DNA from: UMGS1908 sp045655005
GTDB taxonomy: Bacteria; Bacillota; Clostridia; Christensenellales; UBA1242
Length of the DNA stretch: 64,000 bases
Reading direction: 5' to 3'
Assembly (NCBI GenBank): GCA_045655005.1
Contig: JAZOOJ010000006.1
Span: 73,245-137,244, forward strand
The notes beneath the pieces are model-generated. The model ran no database searches, was not told the origin of the DNA, and saw only the letters and a program-made list of their open reading frames with translations. How positions within the stretch are numbered: position 1 is the first letter of the stretch; every line of letters starts with the position of its first letter. The translations under genes and the position numbers were made by a program. Shown here piece after piece: positions 34,363-43,038 of this stretch.

Positions 34363-34980
34363 ATGGAAGAAATACAAAAGAGGATTGATTACATTATAAA
34401 TTACGTCATACAAAAAGAGTTGAAGACGGGGAAATTATTAGAAGATGCTAAACGTAAATATACCCACGGCTATTGTATGAGCCTTGCGACATTAATCAAA
34501 GCACAATTCTTAGATAATGAAAATGTACGTATGTTTGAGTTTGGAAGAACTTATCGAAAGATTGAAACGTCCTGTCAATACAAATGGAAAGGTCAAGTTT
34601 GGCATATCTGTATTGTTGTTGGAGATGTCGATGAACTTGGCAGGCCCGTTTCAGATGCTATAGTCTTTGATATAAATGGAGCAAAACTATTTAAAGATAT
34701 GCCTGAGTATTTAACCGAACAATATCCAAATCCATTTGACTGTAACTACACTGAGGATAATGTGTTTGCGCTAGATCACAAAAAGTATGTAATAGAAGAT
34801 AGTGTTGAACCAGCAGAGATGAAAAAGTACGAAATTTTAAGGGAAGAAGAAGGCGTCATTGAAGAATGTTATTATGAGTTTTTAGATGAGATAAGAAGAG
34901 ATGAAACGCATAAACCCACACCATTTTTTGCTTTACTTTCTGAACAATCGCAAGTACAAGAATGTGGAGAAATTGAATGA
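34363..34980 (+). CDS. Unknown protein, possible transglutaminase/papain-fold thiol hydrolase
   Basis: 205 residues, not recognised as a named family. The spacing of Cys38 (HGYCMSLATLIK, start of a helix), His81 (QVWHICIVVGD) and Asp103 (AIVFDINGAK) looks like the Cys-His-Asp triad of papain or transglutaminase-fold enzymes, with Cys on a helix and His and Asp on adjacent strands. The C-terminal part (130-205) is acidic and helical. The gene overlaps the following phosphoesterase gene by 4 bases. The catalytic reading is inference. Confidence 0.5.
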   Translation: MEEIQKRIDYIINYVIQKELKTGKLLEDAKRKYTHGYCMSLATLIKAQFLDNENVRMFEFGRTYRKIETSCQYKWKGQVWHICIVVGDVDELGRPVSDAIVFDINGAKLFKDMPEYLTEQYPNPFDCNYTEDNVFALDHKKYVIEDSVEPAEMKKYEILREEEGVIEECYYEFLDEIRRDETHKPTPFFALLSEQSQVQECGEIE

Positions 34981-35420
34981 GAATTTTAGTTTTAAGTGAT
35001 AGCCACGGAAGAGTTGGTTTAATCCAAGATTTAATTGAGAAGGAGAATTTTGATAAGGCAATTTTTCTTGGAGATGGATTAAAAGATTTTGAATATATTG
35101 ATGACGAAAGGTTCATCAAACTTGCGGGGAATTGTGATTGGTTCTCTGATGAGTCAAAAGAATTTCAGTTAAATCTTGACAAGGTGAAAGTTTTTGCGAC
35201 TCACGGACATTTGTATAAAGTAAAACTAGGGCTTGGAAGCTTATTGAAATATGCGAAAGATAAAAATTTCAATTTAGTGTTGTATGGGCATACGCATACT
35301 CAAAAGGAAGAAGTGATAGATAAAATCTGTTTTGTAAATCCTGGAAGTATTGCAAATGGTAAATACGCAATGATTGAAATAGTGGATAATGAAATAAAAA
35401 TTAAACTTAAATCTATTTAA
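34977..35420 (+). CDS. YfcE/MJ0936-type metallophosphoesterase
   Basis: 147 residues. All metal-site motifs of the calcineurin-like family are present: LVLSDSHGR (D-x-H), FLGDGL (GD), LAGNCDW (GN-x-D), FATHGH and YGHTHTQ (GHxH). It is the small bacterial type, shown in some members to act on phosphodiesters. Its physiological substrate is unknown. It overlaps the previous gene (ATGA) so the two are probably co-translated. Confidence 0.88.
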   Translation: MRILVLSDSHGRVGLIQDLIEKENFDKAIFLGDGLKDFEYIDDERFIKLAGNCDWFSDESKEFQLNLDKVKVFATHGHLYKVKLGLGSLLKYAKDKNFNLVLYGHTHTQKEEVIDKICFVNPGSIANGKYAMIEIVDNEIKIKLKSI

Positions 35421-35445
35421 TATAATGAAAAATTAAAATATATGT

Positions 35446-35473
35446 TTGATTTTGGTTTAAATAGTGTTATAAT
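35446..35473 (+). promoter_or_regulatory. argS promoter
   Basis: TTGATT (35446-35451) and TATAAT (35468-35473), spacer 16, 30 bases before the argS start. Confidence 0.65.
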
Positions 35474-35502
35474 ATGAAAAACAATTGAAGAAAAGGTGTT
35501 TT

Positions 35503-37305
35503 ATGAAGGGATTTAATAGTGTACATGAATATTTAAGCGATGCAATTAAAAGTTCGCTAAGGTTTTGTAGTTTTGAAGTTGATAATATGAATTTGGTGTC
35601 AAATTCGGCACGTCCAGAAATTGCTGATTTTCAAAGCAATATTTGTTTTGCGTTAGCAAAAAAATGCGGAGTGCCTCCAATGGAAGTCGCAGATAAAGTT
35701 GTAAACAATATAAGGGGTGACGTGAAGAAATTTTTTGATATTGAAATTGTAACCCCTGCGTTTATTAATTTTAAGTTTACAGAAGAAGGGTTAATTGAAA
35801 TTGCAAACAATCTTTTGTCTGATCCTAATTATGGAATAGATACAGCAAAGGGTGTTAATAAGACCATAGTGCTTGATTATGGTGGGGCAAACGTTGCGAA
35901 GGAACTTCATATGGGGCATTTAAGGTCGCCAATTATAGGTGAAGCAATCAGAAGGCTTTATAAATTATTTGGTTACCATACAGTTGGGGATGTCCACTTG
36001 GGGGATTGGGGTCTTCAGATGGGTTTAGTAATGGCAATGCTTGAAGAAAAAGGCATGACAGATTATTATATTGGCAAAAGCAATGTTAAACCTGAAATAA
36101 CCCTAGAATTTTTGAATGAGAATTATCCATTTGCAAGTAAAAGAAGTAAAACTGATGCTGAATTTAAAGAAAAGGCTGAAACTTTAACTTTAAAACTTCA
36201 AAGACTTGAAGAGCCTTATTTTACAATTTGGAAAGATATTAGAGATGTTTCGGTTGAAGCGATTAAAAGAAATTATGAAAGACTTAATTGCACATTTGAT
36301 TTGTGGTATGGTGAAAGTGACGCTCAAAAATATATAGACAGAACAGTTAATAGGTTTATTGAACAAGGTTTAACAAAGGAAAGCGATGGGGCAACAATTG
36401 TTGAGGTAAAACGTGAAGGCGAGCATATACCAATTCCAAAGAAAAATCCCGACGATCCGAACGAACGTCAATTGTATAAAAATCCAATGCCTCCTGTAAT
36501 AATTAAAAAGCACAATGGCGGAGATTTGTATGCAACAACAGACATTGCAACCATTATGCAAAGGGTAGAAGACTTTGAAAATTTAGAAGAAATTATTTAT
36601 ATTGTTGACAAGCGTCAGGCAGGTCACTTTGAAGGTGTGTTTAGGGCGTCTAAGATGTCAGGGATTGCACCAGAGAATTTAAAACTTACACATATTGGCT
36701 ATGGAACAATGAATGGTAAAGACGGAAAACCATTTAAAACTCGTGATGGTGGTTCAATTAAACTTGAAGACATTATTAATCTAGTAAGGTCAAAAGCAGA
36801 AGAAAAACTAAAGCAAAATGGAACAGAAATGGCGGGTCAAGATATTGCTTTACAAATTGGTGTTTCCGCAATGAAGTTTGGAGATTTATCAAATGAAGTT
36901 TCAAGAGATTATATTTTTGACCTTGACAATTTCTTATCTTTTGAGGGTAAAACTGGTCCATATCTTCAATACACCGCAGTAAGAATACAATCTATTTTAA
37001 ATAAAGTTGATGAATTTGATGCAAAAATTTGCACATCGTCTGACCTTGAAAAGAATATAATCCTTGAAATTTTGAAATTAATAAATTCATATGCTACGGC
37101 TTTAAAAGAGTTGTCGCCAAGTGTTGTTTGTAATGCTCTTTATAATTTGGCAAGTTCATATGCAACATTTTATAATAATACAAAAATATTAAGCGAAATG
37201 GATAATAATAAAAGAAATAGTTATTTAGCATTGTCCAAACTAGTTCTTGATAAATTAAAACAAGGTTTAGAGATTTTGGCAATTGATGTGCCAGAAAAAA
37301 TGTAG
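35503..37305 (+). CDS. argS: Arginyl-tRNA synthetase
   Basis: 600 residues from ATG 35503, with AAAAGGTG close before it; the frame is open to a TTG at 35485. The N-terminal Add-1 domain is followed by the HIGH-type motif in NVAKELHMGHLRSPIIG. The KMSKS position is replaced by the usual ArgS variant region (GYGTMNGKDGKPFKTRDGG), and the C-terminal DALR anticodon domain is present (SFEGKTGPYLQYTAVRI). It charges tRNA-Arg. queH follows by 12 bases. Confidence 0.95.
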   Translation: MKGFNSVHEYLSDAIKSSLRFCSFEVDNMNLVSNSARPEIADFQSNICFALAKKCGVPPMEVADKVVNNIRGDVKKFFDIEIVTPAFINFKFTEEGLIEIANNLLSDPNYGIDTAKGVNKTIVLDYGGANVAKELHMGHLRSPIIGEAIRRLYKLFGYHTVGDVHLGDWGLQMGLVMAMLEEKGMTDYYIGKSNVKPEITLEFLNENYPFASKRSKTDAEFKEKAETLTLKLQRLEEPYFTIWKDIRDVSVEAIKRNYERLNCTFDLWYGESDAQKYIDRTVNRFIEQGLTKESDGATIVEVKREGEHIPIPKKNPDDPNERQLYKNPMPPVIIKKHNGGDLYATTDIATIMQRVEDFENLEEIIYIVDKRQAGHFEGVFRASKMSGIAPENLKLTHIGYGTMNGKDGKPFKTRDGGSIKLEDIINLVRSKAEEKLKQNGTEMAGQDIALQIGVSAMKFGDLSNEVSRDYIFDLDNFLSFEGKTGPYLQYTAVRIQSILNKVDEFDAKICTSSDLEKNIILEILKLINSYATALKELSPSVVCNALYNLASSYATFYNNTKILSEMDNNKRNSYLALSKLVLDKLKQGLEILAIDVPEKM

Positions 37306-37317
37306 GTGGGAAAAATA

Positions 37318-37863
37318 ATGCAAAAACAGAGATTATTATTGCATTGTTGTTGTGCTCCTTGTGCATCAAGTGTGGTTGAGCGTCTTTTAAAAGAAAATAA
37401 ATACGAAATAACGATGTATTTTTCGAACTCTAACATATTACCACAAGAGGAATATGAGAAACGCAAGGCTGAGATGATAAGACTTAATCAAGAGATTTTC
37501 ACCGACACAAAACTTATTATTGAAGAATATTGTCCAAACGATTATTTTGATGCAATAAAAGGTCTTGAAAGCCTTGGAGAAGGTAGCGTTCGGTGTGATG
37601 CATGTATTGGGTACCGAATGAAAAACACGGCAAGATACGCAAAGGAAAATCATTTTGATTTATTTGCAACAACATTGACAGTCAGTCCTCACAAAAATGC
37701 AAAAAAAATCAATGAAATAGGTGAGTCCTTATCACAAGAATTTGATGTTGAATATATGCCATCGGATTTTAAAAAACAAAATGGTTTTTTGCGTTCGATT
37801 GAACTCTGTAAGGAGTATGATATTTATAGACAAAAGTATTGTGGATGCGGGTTAGACTTATGA
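37318..37863 (+). CDS. queH: Epoxyqueuosine reductase QueH
   Basis: 181 residues from ATG 37318 with AGGTGGG before it. QueH hallmarks are the early HCCCAPCAS cysteine run, VRCDACIGYRM, TTLTVSPHKNA and the final YCGCG. QueH (DUF208) reduces epoxyqueuosine to queuosine in tRNA and replaces the B12-dependent QueG. The queA and tgt genes at 50.8-52.9 kb provide the two preceding steps. Its stop overlaps the next start (ATGA). Confidence 0.93.
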   Translation: MQKQRLLLHCCCAPCASSVVERLLKENKYEITMYFSNSNILPQEEYEKRKAEMIRLNQEIFTDTKLIIEEYCPNDYFDAIKGLESLGEGSVRCDACIGYRMKNTARYAKENHFDLFATTLTVSPHKNAKKINEIGESLSQEFDVEYMPSDFKKQNGFLRSIELCKEYDIYRQKYCGCGLDL

Positions 37864-38294
37864 AGTTTAAAGCAAAAAGAGATTTAATTTATTATTCATT
37901 GTATTTATTTAACTTGGTGCTAGGATTTGGTATAATTATTGGACTTCTGCTATTAGATGTAAATTTTATGGCAATACTTATAAGTGTATTGCTGGGCGTT
38001 GAAATTATTTTAATATCAATATTGTTTTATAATTGTTATTACATTATAAACCAAAACGAGATTAAATTAATTATTGGATTTGTATCACTAAATGTAAAAT
38101 TATGTGATATCCAAAGTTTGACAATTTGTAAAAACTTAGTGTTTTCTTTTGCTCTTGCAAGAAATAGGATAGAGTTATCTTGGGGAAAAAACAGAAATAA
38201 AAAAAGAAATAGAGTTTATGTTTCTCCTAAAAATTCCGAAGAATTTGTTGAGTTAATAAGCAGAAGGAGTGGCTTAAAGAATGAAATTAAATAA
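37860..38294 (+). CDS. Membrane protein with bacterial PH-like domain
   Basis: 144 residues from ATG 37860, overlapping the queH stop; the frame is open a little further up inside queH. Two adjacent membrane helices (about 11-33 and 36-58) are followed by a beta-rich domain (YYIINQNEIKLIIGFVSLNVKLCDIQ, shown here in pieces: IINQNEIKLIIG then SLNVKLCDIQ) resembling the bacterial PH domain of YyaB/YvbH-type proteins. The role is unknown. The end overlaps the next ORF by 14 bases. Confidence 0.55.
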   Translation: MKFKAKRDLIYYSLYLFNLVLGFGIIIGLLLLDVNFMAILISVLLGVEIILISILFYNCYYIINQNEIKLIIGFVSLNVKLCDIQSLTICKNLVFSFALARNRIELSWGKNRNKKRNRVYVSPKNSEEFVELISRRSGLKNEIK

Positions 38295-38937
38295 AACCTT
38301 TACCATATTTTGTTCTTTGTTGTTGATTTGTATGACAGCATTACTTTCGGCTTGTAAAAACGGCAAACCAACCGATTTTAATATTGAAAATGCAACAAGT
38401 ATAATTACAAAATTAGAAACAGAAGATGATGTGTTTTTCAATGCAATATCTAATAAGTATAAAAATAATGCCAATTCACAAAAATTGGAGAATTTAATTA
38501 TTACAATTGGAGAAATAAATGAAAGCATAAAGATTGTTGTATCAAACTTTACAACTTATAAGACAACGCTAAGTTCTGCTGAATATGCTGATATGTTTAG
38601 TTTTGATGAAAATTTTTTTAAATATGAAAAAGACGATCAAATCATAGATATTACATTTTCAAAAGGCGAATGGATTTCGGTAAAGACACTTAATGCAAAT
38701 ACAGTTTGTTACATTGAGATAAAAAAGATTCAGAGTGGTAATTATGTGTCAAGATGCTTCATTAAAAATAGTGGATCAGATTACGGTGAAGAAATTTTAT
38801 ATTATTTTAATGGAAGTACGGGTAGGATAAGGTCTTTATCTTGCATAGAAACAAAATCTAAGTCTATTTTTGATTATGAAGATTTGTCAACAACATTTGC
38901 CCAAGATGAGGGCAGTGGCTATTACTTTTTTACTTAG
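38281..38937 (+). CDS. Small lipoprotein of unknown function
   Basis: 218 residues. A signal peptide (LNKTFTIFCSLLLICMTALL) ends in the lipobox LLSAC, with Cys25 as lipidation site. The mature part is polar and beta-rich (residues about 80-210) with no recognised domain; the pattern FSKGEWISVKTLNANTVCYIEIKK suggests an extracytoplasmic beta barrel or sandwich. Its start lies inside the end of the preceding gene, and the PAP2 gene follows by 9 bases. Confidence 0.65.
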   Translation: MKLNKTFTIFCSLLLICMTALLSACKNGKPTDFNIENATSIITKLETEDDVFFNAISNKYKNNANSQKLENLIITIGEINESIKIVVSNFTTYKTTLSSAEYADMFSFDENFFKYEKDDQIIDITFSKGEWISVKTLNANTVCYIEIKKIQSGNYVSRCFIKNSGSDYGEEILYYFNGSTGRIRSLSCIETKSKSIFDYEDLSTTFAQDEGSGYYFFT

Positions 38938-38946
38938 GAGAAAATT

Positions 38947-39549
38947 ATGTTATTTGAATTAAAAATTATTGAATGGTTGCAATCATTCTCTTGTACTGCA
39001 TTAGACATTCTAACATCGCTAGCTTCTTATTTTTTTGATTATGCAATAATAATTGCAGTATTTTTCTTGTTTTACCTTAATAACAAAAAAGCATATGCAT
39101 GGTTTTATGTTATAATCCAAGGCGTTGGAGCGATTGTGCAAAAGTTTGCAAAAATGGCATTTATGCGACCAAGACCACACGTCGCATCAGATACTATTGT
39201 TAGTATTTTAACATCGGAGGGGAGTGCTTTCCCAAGTGGCCATAGCGTTGCTGCAATGGGTGTGTTTATGTTTGTTATGTTTTTCATTTATAGCGAAAAC
39301 AGAAACAAAAATGAAAGAATTACTTTTACGGTTTTAGGTGCTTTTTATCTTTTGTTAAATATGTTCAATAGAATGTACTTGGGACAACATTATTTAACAG
39401 ATATACTTGGCGGTTATCTTTTGATGATAGCTATATGTTCAATAAGTTATTTATTATACAAACCATATTTAAAGAGCTATAATTTTGTTATGGCAAATTG
39501 TGAAAAGAGGTTGATAAAAAAGAAAGTAAGTGAGTCGAAAGAAAAGTAA
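38947..39549 (+). CDS. PAP2-superfamily membrane phosphatase
   Basis: 200 residues with about five membrane helices. The three phosphatase motifs are present: K-x6-RPRPH (KMAFMRPRPH region), PSGHS, and the YLGQHYLTDILGG motif with its His and Asp. Such enzymes act on undecaprenyl pyrophosphate, phosphatidic acid or phosphatidylglycerophosphate; the substrate cannot be told from sequence alone. AGGAG precedes the ATG. The end overlaps the next gene. Confidence 0.88.
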   Translation: MLFELKIIEWLQSFSCTALDILTSLASYFFDYAIIIAVFFLFYLNNKKAYAWFYVIIQGVGAIVQKFAKMAFMRPRPHVASDTIVSILTSEGSAFPSGHSVAAMGVFMFVMFFIYSENRNKNERITFTVLGAFYLLLNMFNRMYLGQHYLTDILGGYLLMIAICSISYLLYKPYLKSYNFVMANCEKRLIKKKVSESKEK

Positions 39550-40144
39550 TCCATTTATTAAATTCTTATTTTTAGTTTTATTTGTTTTGTTGTTGCCACT
39601 GCTAATTTTAGAAATGATAATTAGCGGAATTATTAAGCGTGCAAAATATAATAGTTGGAAGAAGAAAAAATACTCAGCACAAGATTTTATAAACTCAGCA
39701 GAGATTGAATTTGTTGATGTTATGGAAGGCTATGTGTTTGAGCAATTTTTAAAGACTTTATTTTTCTATTTAGGGTATGATGCTCTTGTTACCAAAAAAT
39801 CGGGAGACTATGGTGCCGATGTCGTTCTGAAGAAAGACGGAAAGAAAATAGTTGTTCAGGCAAAAAGATATAATAAAAATGTAGGGTCTAAGGCAGTGCA
39901 AGAAATAGTTGTTGCAAAGAACCATTACAACGCAGATGAAGCTATGGTTGTTACAAATAGTTATTTCACTAAGCAGGCTGAAGAAATAGCAGATGAAAAT
40001 AGTGTTATATTAATAGATAGAAATGAACTAAAATCTTTAATGAATGAAGCAAAATATAATATAGAAACTAATTATAATGTTGTGTCAGAAGAAAGTGATA
40101 ATATAAATGAGAATTTTGACAGCAAGTATAAATTTAGAATTTAG
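39530..40144 (+). CDS. Membrane-anchored Mrr-type restriction endonuclease-fold protein
   Basis: 204 residues from GTG 39530, overlapping the PAP2 gene by 20 bases. One strongly hydrophobic N-terminal helix (about 9-32) is followed by a basic stretch and an Mrr_cat domain (about 60-165). The PD-(D/E)xK-type residues are visible: Asp in GDYGADVVL and QAK in VVQAKRYN, with the following VGSKAVQEIV helix typical of the family. Such membrane-linked Mrr proteins may degrade incoming or damaged DNA; the function here is unproven. Confidence 0.8.
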   Translation: MSRKKSNPFIKFLFLVLFVLLLPLLILEMIISGIIKRAKYNSWKKKKYSAQDFINSAEIEFVDVMEGYVFEQFLKTLFFYLGYDALVTKKSGDYGADVVLKKDGKKIVVQAKRYNKNVGSKAVQEIVVAKNHYNADEAMVVTNSYFTKQAEEIADENSVILIDRNELKSLMNEAKYNIETNYNVVSEESDNINENFDSKYKFRI

Positions 40145-40162
40145 ATTAGTATTTTTCAGATT

Positions 40163-40200
40163 AAAATTCATACACTAAAATAAGAGGTATGAATTTTTTT
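40163..40200 (+). terminator. Terminator after the Mrr-type gene
   Basis: AAAATTCATAC (40163-40173) pairs with GTATGAATTTT (40187-40197) and is followed by more T. The right arm covers an ATG at 40189 that could be mistaken for the next start. Confidence 0.8.
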
Positions 40201-40944
40201 ATGAATGATTTTTGTATAATTTTTTCTAAACAAGATAATGATATATTTTTACATTTTTGGAAGAAGTTTGAGCAAGTTGCTGATAGGCTAAAAAGTGTTA
40301 ACATAAGGAATGAAGAAGATTGCATAAAATTGTGTTTTTCTATTAAAAAATCGACCAAGGGCATTTTAGATCAAATTAAAACAAACCTTGCTGAAACTAT
40401 CGTATTAAACTATAAGTATAAGTATATGACATCAAATTTGCAACTCCCAGATTCTTTTAAACAATATAAAGATGCTCTTTGTAAATCGCTTGCTGTATTT
40501 GACAGGGCCTCAGATATTTTAGAAGTTGAGTCGCTTTTAAACTTTACATCTTCGATTAACATAGATTCTTTCTATATTTTTAAGCTGTCTACATTGCGTG
40601 CAAAATGGAAAGAGGTAACAGATTTATTTTTAGAAAATATGGCAAATATTTTATACTCTAATAGTTATATTGAATTAATACGTTATTTAATTATGACGAC
40701 AGAAAGCGATGGAGTAGAGGTGTTTGTGTATAAATATAATAATATAATTTATTTAAGAAACAAAGATGGTGCAGACTTGTCAGAGCCTATTGAAGTTAAT
40801 GAAAACTATTTACCAGAGGTTGTAAGCGAATTAATTATGCTTGCACCAATGAACATTTATTTAAAATACGATAGCAACAAGACAAAAGAATTGACTGAAT
40901 TAATAATTGATTTATTTGCAGAAAAAGTAGTTGTGAATACTTGA
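40201..40944 (+). CDS. ytxC: YtxC-like putative sporulation protein
   Basis: 247 residues from ATG 40201; a first ATG at 40189 lies inside a terminator stem and is unlikely. The match to YtxC is by general pattern (helical N-terminal two thirds; a C-terminal ELIMLAPMNIYLKY then ELTELIIDLFAEKVV, like the YtxC end) and by position, since ytxC lies directly before thrS in Bacillus and many Clostridia. The cysteine pair that ends some YtxC proteins is lacking. No clear SD is seen. Confidence 0.6.
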   Translation: MNDFCIIFSKQDNDIFLHFWKKFEQVADRLKSVNIRNEEDCIKLCFSIKKSTKGILDQIKTNLAETIVLNYKYKYMTSNLQLPDSFKQYKDALCKSLAVFDRASDILEVESLLNFTSSINIDSFYIFKLSTLRAKWKEVTDLFLENMANILYSNSYIELIRYLIMTTESDGVEVFVYKYNNIIYLRNKDGADLSEPIEVNENYLPEVVSELIMLAPMNIYLKYDSNKTKELTELIIDLFAEKVVVNT

Positions 40945-40970
40945 CAAATAATTTCAGCCTAGTGTAAACT
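40941..40970 (+). promoter_or_regulatory. thrS promoter
   Basis: TTGACA (40941-40946) and TAAACT (40965-40970), spacer 18, TG before the -10. It overlaps the end of the ytxC-like gene and gives a leader of about 100 bases. Confidence 0.65.
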
Positions 40971-40990
40971 TAACTAAAAGGTTTTTGCGT

Positions 40991-41040
40991 AAAAATTACA
41001 TAAGAAGGGATAAGTTTAATTTATTAACTTATGTAATTTT
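40991..41040 (+). promoter_or_regulatory. thrS leader with alternative hairpins
   Basis: AAAATTACATAAG (40992-41004) can pair with CTTATGTAATTTT (41028-41040). Inside it ATAAGTT (41010-41016) can instead pair with AACTTAT (41026-41032). The two folds exclude each other. No T-box or Thr-rich ORF is seen. Confidence 0.5.
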
Positions 41041-41076
41041 CATATTAAAAAAGCATTTGTTTTAGCAGGAGTAAAT

Positions 41077-43011
41077 ATGAAAATTGCTATAAAAGACAAT
41101 ATTGTGGCGGAGGTCGAAAAGGGAACGACCGTGGGTTCAGTTGCTGAATCTATTTCAAAGACTCTTGCAAAAAATATAATATGTGGGAAAATTAACGACA
41201 AGCTAGTTGATCTTGATGATAGTATTGGTAAAAATTGTAAACTTGAACTAATAACAATAAAAGATGATGAGGCAATAAATATTTTAAATGAATCAGCCAG
41301 TCATATTTTAGCACAAGCAGTGAAGACAATTTATCCATCTGCAAAATTGGGGTTTGGCGGAGTTGATGATAATGGATTTTATTATGATTTCGAATTTAAG
41401 ACAGAGATAACAGAAAGCGACTTGCCGACAATTGAAGACGAAATAAAAAGAATTGTAAAAGCTGGGTTTAAATTAACAAACAAAAAAATGACGGTTGAAG
41501 ACGCTATTATTGCAATGTCAAATTCCGAAGAACATTACAAAATTGAGAAGTTAGAGGCAATTACAACAGATACAGTAGGCGTGTTTACGCAAGGGGATTT
41601 TATAGATTTCTGTGATCAACCACACATAAAATCTACGTCAATGCTTAAATATTTTAAGTTGACAGCAATTGAAGAGGTGTTTTATAAAGGGAAACTTAGC
41701 AATGATAAGTTGACTAGGATTTATGGATTTGCTTGTTTTAAGGCGAATCAATTTGAATTTAAACTAAAAACGCTTGATGAAATAAAGAAAAGAGACCATT
41801 TAAAACTTGGTCAAGATATGGAATTATTTTTATTTAATAATGTGAGTAAAGGCTGTCCGTTTTGGCTTCCAAATGGTTGGACTCTATATAATACACTATT
41901 AAATTATTGCAGAGAGTTAAATGCGTTTTATGGATATGACGAAGTCAGTTCTCCGACATTAAATGACAATCAATTAGCTATTGATAGTGGTCATTATTCA
42001 TATCGCACAAGTGATATTTTTGAATTAAAGAATAAGAGTGGCGAGAATGATTACTCATTAAAAACGGCAAATTGTCCAAATTCAATGTTGATTTACAAAT
42101 CAAAAGAAAGAAACTTTAAAGATTTTCCGTTAAAATTTTTAGATTTTGGAATGTTGCATAGAAATATTGACGATTCAAAATTAAATGGGCTTTTTAATGT
42201 TAGAAGTATGTGTCAAGATGACGCTCATATTTTTGCAACAAAAAGTCAAATAGAACAAGAGTTTTTAAATATTTTTGAGATGTGTGATAAGTTTTATAAG
42301 ACTTTTGGAATTAAGTACGGCGTGGAATTATCAACTAGGCCAGATAATCATTTAGGAGATAATTTGGTTTGGGATTCTGCAGAGAGTATTTTAAAGTCAA
42401 TATTGGATAACAGATTTGGTGATAATAAGTATAAAATAAACGAGGGGGATGGGTCTTTTTTTGGCCCAAGAATTGATATTGTTGTAAAGGATTCTTTGGG
42501 GCGTTCATGGAGAACTGGAACCTTTCAACTTGATATGCAACTACCGGAAAGGTTTGGACTAAGTTATATAGATGAAAAAGGGGAAAGACAAGTCCCAGTT
42601 TTAATACATCGAACAATTTTAGGAAGTATTGAAAGATTTATAGCGCTATTAATTGAACATTTTGAAGGTAAATTTCCGTTCTGGATTTCTCCAATTCAGA
42701 CAATCATTGTAACTAAAATGCCGGAGAGCGATAGTATAATAAAGAAATTAAAATTAGCATTGCAATCTATGGGTGTTAGGTGTAAAATTGTAAATGGGGA
42801 GTTTGGAATTGAGTTAAATAAAGAATTATTTCAAACCACAAAAGTGCCATATATCCTATCTGTTGACTCAAATCTTGTGAAAAAGCATAAGATTTTAGTT
42901 GAAGTACGAGGAGAAAAGCAAATTATATATGAAGCAACAATTAAGGACGTGCTTGAAAAAATCAACAAACAAAATAAATCAAGAGCATTGAATTTAATAA
43001 AAGAATTTTAA
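41077..43011 (+). CDS. thrS: Threonyl-tRNA synthetase with unusual motif residues
   Basis: 644 residues, full length: TGS-like domain, editing domain, class II core and anticodon-binding domain. Retained features include FIDFCDQPH (editing Cys and His), NCP (zinc Cys), QDDAHIF (zinc His), and VPVLIHRTILGS (zinc His). Changed relative to E. coli: editing His73 is Glu (ESASH for HSCAH), PMNCPGH reads TANCPNS, and the motif 2 HRNEPSGSLHGL reads HRNIDDSKLNGL. It should charge tRNA-Thr but may differ in editing or inhibitor sensitivity. Another thrS elsewhere cannot be excluded. Confidence 0.9.
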   Translation: MKIAIKDNIVAEVEKGTTVGSVAESISKTLAKNIICGKINDKLVDLDDSIGKNCKLELITIKDDEAINILNESASHILAQAVKTIYPSAKLGFGGVDDNGFYYDFEFKTEITESDLPTIEDEIKRIVKAGFKLTNKKMTVEDAIIAMSNSEEHYKIEKLEAITTDTVGVFTQGDFIDFCDQPHIKSTSMLKYFKLTAIEEVFYKGKLSNDKLTRIYGFACFKANQFEFKLKTLDEIKKRDHLKLGQDMELFLFNNVSKGCPFWLPNGWTLYNTLLNYCRELNAFYGYDEVSSPTLNDNQLAIDSGHYSYRTSDIFELKNKSGENDYSLKTANCPNSMLIYKSKERNFKDFPLKFLDFGMLHRNIDDSKLNGLFNVRSMCQDDAHIFATKSQIEQEFLNIFEMCDKFYKTFGIKYGVELSTRPDNHLGDNLVWDSAESILKSILDNRFGDNKYKINEGDGSFFGPRIDIVVKDSLGRSWRTGTFQLDMQLPERFGLSYIDEKGERQVPVLIHRTILGSIERFIALLIEHFEGKFPFWISPIQTIIVTKMPESDSIIKKLKLALQSMGVRCKIVNGEFGIELNKELFQTTKVPYILSVDSNLVKKHKILVEVRGEKQIIYEATIKDVLEKINKQNKSRALNLIKEF

Positions 43012-43038
43012 ATACAAAAGAAAAGGGGATTTTAAATT

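Noticed and set aside
37306..37317. GTG 37306 as the queH start
   Set aside because: It lies within the AGGTGGG SD of the better ATG at 37318.
41077..43011. thrS as a pseudogene because of altered motifs
   Set aside because: The frame is full length, and zinc ligands, motif 3 and the anticodon domain are preserved.
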